From Candidatus Cloacimonadota bacterium (lineage in GTDB: Bacteria; Cloacimonadota; Cloacimonadia; Cloacimonadales; Cloacimonadaceae): DNA of 45,345 nt. The position numbers and the translations under genes were made by a program. The stretch is taken from positions 1 to 45,345 of the forward strand of contig JAAYEF010000003.1 in the NCBI GenBank assembly GCA_012728875.1, in the 5' to 3' direction. A model generated the notes under the pieces. It saw nothing but the letters and a program-made list of their open reading frames with translations, was not told the DNA's origin and made no database searches. This document shows positions 41,814 to 45,345 of the stretch, in pieces; position 1 is the stretch's first letter; every line of letters begins with the position of its first letter.

Positions 41814-42551
41814 ATGAAAAAAATCATTGCGGTACTGATCATGGTTATGGCGCTGTCAGTCGTTTTGAACGCCAAAAAGGACGACGGCAAAAAAAAGGGA
41901 AAAGACAAAAACACAACGGAATTCTATCTGATGTTGGACGATTCAAGAATGAACCCTCTTGAGGAGCAAATCAAATATGCTAATAGCCTTGCTAGCGTTG
42001 GCGAAGAAGTCCTGGCGACAGTCCAAGACGCTCTTGGAGCGCTTGGTAATAATTTTAGCCCAATTAAGGCTCAATTTGATGCTGCCCAAGAGGAGACGTT
42101 GTTGGCAAAGGAAATGCTGATGCAGGCCTTGGGTATAAGGGAAAAAGTTGTTGAGGCCATTGCAGAAGCCAAAGCAACCGATAGCGGAAACGCGGGGCAA
42201 ATTTTTATGGATAAATCTGCCCAAGCCGACGAGATAATTAGTGAAATGGCAGAAGACACTGAAGAATTGAGTGAAGTGCAGAAAGCATGGATTAGATCCG
42301 GGTTGATCAGGATGGGGACATCCGTTCTTCGAGAGGCCGCATTGGTAAAAGCAGTAGCTGATTATATAAGTTACGTGGATTCACTTCCGGCGCTAAGCAA
42401 GGCTAAGGAAGCCAAGAATCTTCCCGAAGCCACACTGATTGCCAAGGACCTACCTGGTATTTTGGGTACCCAAGTGAAAAGCTTGGGTTCTCTCATCAAA
42501 ATTGCCAAAACAAACAACATTAAGATTCCAGCGCAAGTAAAGCTTCCATAA
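41814..42551 (+). CDS. Exported helical protein, third gene of envelope operon
   Basis: The 245-residue protein has a signal peptide (1-20, VLIMVMALSVVLNA) and a very basic start of the mature chain (KKDDGKKKGKDKN). The rest is helical and acidic, with long amphipathic stretches (LEEQIKYANSLASVGEEVLATV, then AQEETLLAKEMLMQALGIREKV) and no cysteine, so a coiled-coil-like periplasmic protein is likely. AAAGGAG precedes ATG 41814, and the upstream stop is 19 bp away. I recognise no family. It is followed by an RNA hairpin and then the LPP20-like gene. Confidence 0.65.
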   Translation: MKKIIAVLIMVMALSVVLNAKKDDGKKKGKDKNTTEFYLMLDDSRMNPLEEQIKYANSLASVGEEVLATVQDALGALGNNFSPIKAQFDAAQEETLLAKEMLMQALGIREKVVEAIAEAKATDSGNAGQIFMDKSAQADEIISEMAEDTEELSEVQKAWIRSGLIRMGTSVLREAALVKAVADYISYVDSLPALSKAKEAKNLPEATLIAKDLPGILGTQVKSLGSLIKIAKTNNIKIPAQVKLP

Positions 42552-42563
42552 TTATGGTTTATC

Positions 42564-42585
42564 GGGGAGGGTCTCGGCTCTCCCC
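42564..42585 (+). promoter_or_regulatory. Intercistronic hairpin between the third and fourth envelope genes
   Basis: GGGGAG (42564-42569) and CTCCCC (42580-42585) can pair. No T-run follows, so it is unlikely to be a terminator. It lies 13 bp after one stop codon and 12 bp before the next ATG, which has no visible ribosome site, so it may affect RNA processing or translation of the last gene. Confidence 0.45.
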
Positions 42586-42597
42586 AATGATTATGAA

Positions 42598-43590
42598 ATG
42601 AAAAAACATACTGCAATGACATTGTTTATTGTGTGCATAATCTGCTTGCAGACAGTTGTTTGCATTGCGTCAGTGAAGCGTCCAGCCTGGATAGAAAATC
42701 CTTGGTCAGAATATCCGGAACAGAAATATTTAGTCGGAGTGGGTCAAGGAGACACTATTGATGCCGCCAAAAACTCCGCACTGGCAAGTGTTTCAGGTTT
42801 TTTTGAGACTCAGGTCGTTTCTAGTATCAGGTCTTTAGAGAAAGAAGAATCCCTCACTACCGGCGGAAAGAATAGTTATAAGCTCGAATCGTCCATCTCC
42901 TCGGATGTTCAGATTATATCCAAAGGCAAGCTTCAGTTTGCTGAGATACGTGAGACATGGCAAGATACCAAAGCTGGCACTTGGTACTGCCTGGCAGTGC
43001 TGGAAACAGCCAGATTGCTGGACATGCTGGAAAGCACAATCGAAAAAGCAGAATCGCAGATATCCTTTCTGCTTCGCGAACAGCCTCGGATCGTTGACAG
43101 AATCAAAGACCTCCAGCAAGCGTTTAATCTTGCAGAAGAAAATGAAATCAATTACATCTATTATAACGCGCTGACCTCAGGCAGCAGGCCTAAAAAGCAT
43201 CCCGAGACGAGCTCAAGCATTATAATGGAAATGCTAGCCATGGCAAAAAACCGATTTCCCCTCCGTATATCTGCGCAAAACGATGATGGTCGGGTGGAAA
43301 CCGCTTTACGGGAAGCATGCAGCAAAAACGGACTTACTTGCAAGGATGACTCCAATTTTTTGTTGAATATTGACATAAAAGAGTCCGGCATCACCCTTGT
43401 GAATAATCAATATTTTGTTAAACTAGAAGCAACTCTCAAACTCATCAATGGTGAAGAAGTATGGCTCCAAATCGATGAAACTGCACGTCTGGGGGATTTG
43501 GGACTGGAAAATGCTAAACAACGGACTATCTCTTCTCTTGCCGCTAAACTCTCTAAGAAATTTCTTGAATCCTTGGGGCTCCGTCAATAA
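42598..43590 (+). CDS. LPP20-family exported protein, last gene of envelope operon
   Basis: The 330-residue protein begins with a signal peptide or anchor (about 1-25, FIVCIICLQTVVCIAS). RPAWIENPWSEYPEQKYLVGVGQGDT follows across residues 28-53, then AAKNSALASVSGFFETQVVSS. This is the LPP20 pattern known in Helicobacter surface lipoproteins and FlgP-like flagellar outer-membrane proteins. The C-terminal half (ETALREACSKNGLTC, LNIDIKESGITLV) looks like a second small domain of the same assembly-factor type. A hairpin precedes the ATG and a terminator follows at 43633. It probably works with the FlgT/LpoB-like product; no flagellar genes are present. Confidence 0.7.
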   Translation: MKKHTAMTLFIVCIICLQTVVCIASVKRPAWIENPWSEYPEQKYLVGVGQGDTIDAAKNSALASVSGFFETQVVSSIRSLEKEESLTTGGKNSYKLESSISSDVQIISKGKLQFAEIRETWQDTKAGTWYCLAVLETARLLDMLESTIEKAESQISFLLREQPRIVDRIKDLQQAFNLAEENEINYIYYNALTSGSRPKKHPETSSSIIMEMLAMAKNRFPLRISAQNDDGRVETALREACSKNGLTCKDDSNFLLNIDIKESGITLVNNQYFVKLEATLKLINGEEVWLQIDETARLGDLGLENAKQRTISSLAAKLSKKFLESLGLRQ

Positions 43591-43632
43591 CCAAAGCTGT
43601 CATCTTGGAACAAGTTATACCCAACAAAAATA

Positions 43633-43677
43633 CCGCGCCTTCATTTAGTTATTTCTCATTTCGGTGCGGCTTTTTTT
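43633..43677 (+). terminator. Terminator of the four-gene envelope operon
   Basis: CCGCGCC (43633-43639) pairs with GGTGCGG (43663-43669) with one G-U pair, and seven T follow (43671-43677). The loop is long (23 bases). It lies 43 bp after the stop of the LPP20-like gene. Confidence 0.75.
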
Positions 43678-43808
43678 GTTATCTAACATCCTCAAGTGCG
43701 GGGCAGTATTTAACCTATTGTATGTCCGGTGGATTTGCCTTAATTTTTAACATCACTAATATCATATGGCAAGTCTTCAAAGTTTATGCCAGTTACCTTG
43801 CAAGCCTC

Positions 43809-43911
43809 TTTCTATCTTCGCAAAACGTATTTTCATTTTTCCGTCTCTTCCCTTTTTATGTTTTGGCAAATTTATCCATGCCAAGCAAATTGTCAAGAAA
43901 AGCTTGGTTTT
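43809..43911 (+). repeat. 103-bp direct repeat, right copy
   Basis: This is the same-orientation copy of 37821-37923, 5988 bp away. It retains TTGACA and TAAATT on the minus strand, and codons 1-9 of the YjdF-like protein; the frame then diverges and ends after 19 codons. The pair brackets the response regulator and envelope operon. Confidence 0.85.
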
Positions 43912-43986
43912 GGGGTGATTGAATTGGGAAAATTGAAGTGTGGATATGGGCAAAGAACCAGACAGATTCAGAAAGAACGGGTTAGG

Positions 43987-44079
43987 AAAAGGGCCGCAAA
44001 GAACTGTTGAGTCAAACGGAGTATAAATTGTTGGTATCAATCCCAACTCGTTGTCTCCAAAGTCCTTCGAGGCCCTTTT
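43987..44079. other. Possible structured RNA or palindromic element
   Basis: AAAAGGGCC (43987-43995) and GGCCCTTTT (44071-44079) are exact inverted arms. Inside, GGAG (44018-44021) faces CTCC (44055-44058), and GTTGG (44030-44034) faces CCAAC (44043-44047) around an 8-base loop. T-rich sequence follows on the plus strand. No protein reading is convincing. It may be an RNA element or a transposon remnant; strand unknown. Confidence 0.35.
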
Positions 44080-44157
44080 ATATACCTCTACATTCACAAT
44101 CAAATTGTGTAAGTGGATTCCATCAATAATATTGCATTCAGTAGATAACTACATCAT

Positions 44158-44571
44158 TTACTTTAATTGCAATAGAGAATTCAAATACTCAAAGTTTGCT
44201 CCGTGAGTTCTTATCCAATTGATAGCAGCATTTTTATCACTTGAATAGTAGTTGGGGTTAACCCTAATCCACTCAACTGCACTATTCTGAACCTGTGCAC
44301 GTTCAGCAGCACTTAGCTTCGAAGCCATAAATGTTATTATACCATGCTGATCATTATATCCAAAAGCATCAGCAATCAATACCCAAAAATAAGCTGTATT
44401 GTTATTTCTGGCAACGCCATCTCCATTACCATATTTTAAGCCGAGGGTGAATTGCGCACGTTCATCGCCTGCACGTGCCCTTCTCTCTAGATCAGAAACT
44501 GAGTCATAAAGAAAAGCGTTTAGAGCTATACTGAAAACAAGGATAGCTAACAGGAATACTGCTTTTTTCAT
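44158..44571 (-). CDS. Small exported Sel1-repeat-type protein
   Basis: The 137-residue protein has a signal peptide (1-19, LLAILVFSIALNAF) and one Sel1-like repeat (RARAGDERAQFTLGLKYGNGDGVARNN...). FWVLIADAFG and KLSAAERAQVQNSAVEW follow, resembling the last repeat and tail of the large Sel1 protein at 8.5-9.9 kb. AGGAG lies before ATG 44571. A TTGACA lies about 130 bp upstream on the minus strand without a clear -10. It looks monocistronic. Single-repeat Sel1 proteins may act by pairing with longer ones; the function is unknown. Confidence 0.75.
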   Translation of the reverse strand: MKKAVFLLAILVFSIALNAFLYDSVSDLERRARAGDERAQFTLGLKYGNGDGVARNNNTAYFWVLIADAFGYNDQHGIITFMASKLSAAERAQVQNSAVEWIRVNPNYYSSDKNAAINWIRTHGANFEYLNSLLQLK

Positions 44572-44936
44572 AAGAATCTCCTATTGATAAGTTGTTGATG
44601 TCAAACCAATCCATCACAACTTTTATTATATTGCCAATCATTTTTCTCAATTTCATAAGCATTCGTGATATAGCTTAATACAAGCTTGAAAATTGCGTGT
44701 TTTGTCAAGGAAGATTTTTGAAAACATCAAAACGAGCATAAACAAAAGCCGTTATTTCTGGTTCTTGAAAGGCCTTTGACACCCCTCTTCAATCACAAAC
44801 TATATATCCAAAAGACTTATTTCATTATTAATAAATCCTCAAATTGAGTCAAGGTCTTTTTTCCTAAAAAAGTGCTGTCTCCTGCTTGCCGCCTTATGTC
44901 TCCCTTTACTTTTTAAAGCAAAGTTAAGGATGTCGG
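44572..44936. other. Gene-free stretch before the insertion sequence
   Basis: 365 bp of A/T-rich sequence containing the leader of the small Sel1-type gene and a TTGTCAAG element near 44702. No reading frame with a ribosome site is supported. Confidence 0.5.
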
Positions 44937-45345
44937 TAGCGTCTCAAAGGTTGGTGTAAATTAGGTGAGGCCAATGAAGAAAAAGGTTGAGCCAGATCCC
45001 GCTCTTTGTTTTGATGGTTTCATAGCCAAAACAAAAAGACAAGGAGAAGATCATGACTCAACCAAAGCGAAAGAAAGATGAAATGGCGGAATTGGTCAAG
45101 TTATTTCAATCGATAATGCCGGGAGATTTCTTAAAAGTGCTTGAACATAGCATCCAAAGGATCATAGAAGCGGAGCTAAGCGCTATCCTGGGAGCGGAAC
45201 CCTACCAGCGTACAGGGGGCAGGACGAACTACCGTAACGGCTATCGAGAGCGTAAAGAACCTCTCCGTACGGGCTTGGGCTCCATTAACTTGAGCATACC
45301 GAAACTGAGAAGCGGTAGTTTTTATCCCTCGATCCTGGAGCAATA
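44937..45345 (+). mobile_element. IS256-family insertion sequence, left part
   Basis: The start is set by the terminus-like GGTAGCGTCTCAAAGG at 44936-44951, about 115 bp before the transposase ATG, which is the usual leader length in this family. The right end lies outside the window, so the inverted repeat and target duplication cannot be checked. Confidence 0.6.
45053..45345 (+). CDS. IS256-family (Mutator-type) transposase, N-terminal part cut by window end
   Basis: The frame is open from ATG 45053 to the window edge (97 codons). The product reads KVLEHSIQRIIEAELSAILG, then a GRTNYRNGYRERK stretch and LSIPKLRSGSFYPSILE. This is the conserved N-terminal block of IS256/Mutator DDE transposases (usually about 400 residues), so the catalytic D, D and E lie outside. 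AAGGAG sits eight bases upstream. The visible part has no stop or frameshift, so the element could be active. Confidence 0.92.
   Translation, partial: MTQPKRKKDEMAELVKLFQSIMPGDFLKVLEHSIQRIIEAELSAILGAEPYQRTGGRTNYRNGYRERKEPLRTGLGSINLSIPKLRSGSFYPSILEQ

Larger units (their letters stand above)
43678..44157. other. Gene-free stretch right of the island
   Basis: No gene is supported. It contains the right copy of the 103-bp direct repeat (43809-43911), with a dead start of the YjdF-like gene that stops after MKIRFAKIERGLQGNWHKL, and a stretch with long-range inverted arms (43987-44079). Confidence 0.6.

Noticed and set aside
43777-44103. 108-codon minus-strand frame reading into the YjdF-like start
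   Set aside because: It runs through the duplicated promoter and ends soon after the copied codons; only the 19-codon remnant is meaningful.

Overview
The window looks like a chromosomal contig of an uncultured, fermentative, Gram-negative-type bacterium of the FCB group, most probably the phylum Cloacimonadota (inference). Supporting signs are large secreted proteins built from fibronectin-III and choice-of-anchor modules with FlgD-like or Por-type C-terminal sorting domains (13.5-16.8 kb and 31.6-33.6 kb), an [FeFe]-hydrogenase maturase next to acetate kinase, and amino-acid catabolic enzymes (CtlX, threonine aldolase). No rRNA, tRNA, CRISPR array or prophage was found.

Layout. 0-2 kb: overlapping divergent promoters, a 5'-truncated AAA-ATPase/TPR regulator and a macro-domain hydrolase. 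2-4 kb: a secreted fibronectin-type protein. 4.3-9.9 kb: a phospho-signalling operon (PP2C phosphatase, zinc-ribbon/FHA protein, Ser/Thr kinase, Sel1-repeat protein) whose first three products each carry one membrane anchor. 9.9-16.8 kb (minus strand): a periplasmic 5'-nucleotidase-type phosphoesterase, a DUF4932 metallopeptidase-like protein and a 1106-residue sorted surface protein. 17-19.3 kb: an orphan PhnE-type permease and pyrimidine-nucleoside phosphorylase. 19.4-23 kb: a small lipoprotein, a half-length ARPP-1-like protein, a membrane protein, a nitroreductase and a pirin. 23.2-29.3 kb (minus): threonine aldolase, then an apparent operon hydF-ackA-S4 protein-MA-family peptidase-ctlX-small ORF that starts at a clear TTGACA-N17-TAAATT promoter and ends at a strong terminator.

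29.5-37.8 kb: a compact plus-strand set of ovoA (ovothiol synthase with methyltransferase), a Por-sorted surface protein and an MrfA-like helicase carrying an inserted HNH nuclease domain, followed by a uracil-DNA-glycosylase-like protein and a convergent YjdF-like membrane protein. 37.9-43.8 kb: an apparently A/T-richer segment with an orphan OmpR-type response regulator and four consecutive exported-protein genes, one FlgT/LpoB-like and one LPP20-like. This segment is bracketed by a 103-bp direct repeat that copies the promoter and first codons of the YjdF-like gene, so it looks like an inserted island. The right end holds a small Sel1-type exported protein and the left part of an IS256-family insertion sequence that runs off the window.

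The least expected elements are the helicase-HNH fusion, the direct-repeat-bracketed regulator/envelope island, and an oxygen-dependent ovothiol synthase divergent from a hydrogenase maturase. Functions are assigned by reading motifs; no database search or computation was run.
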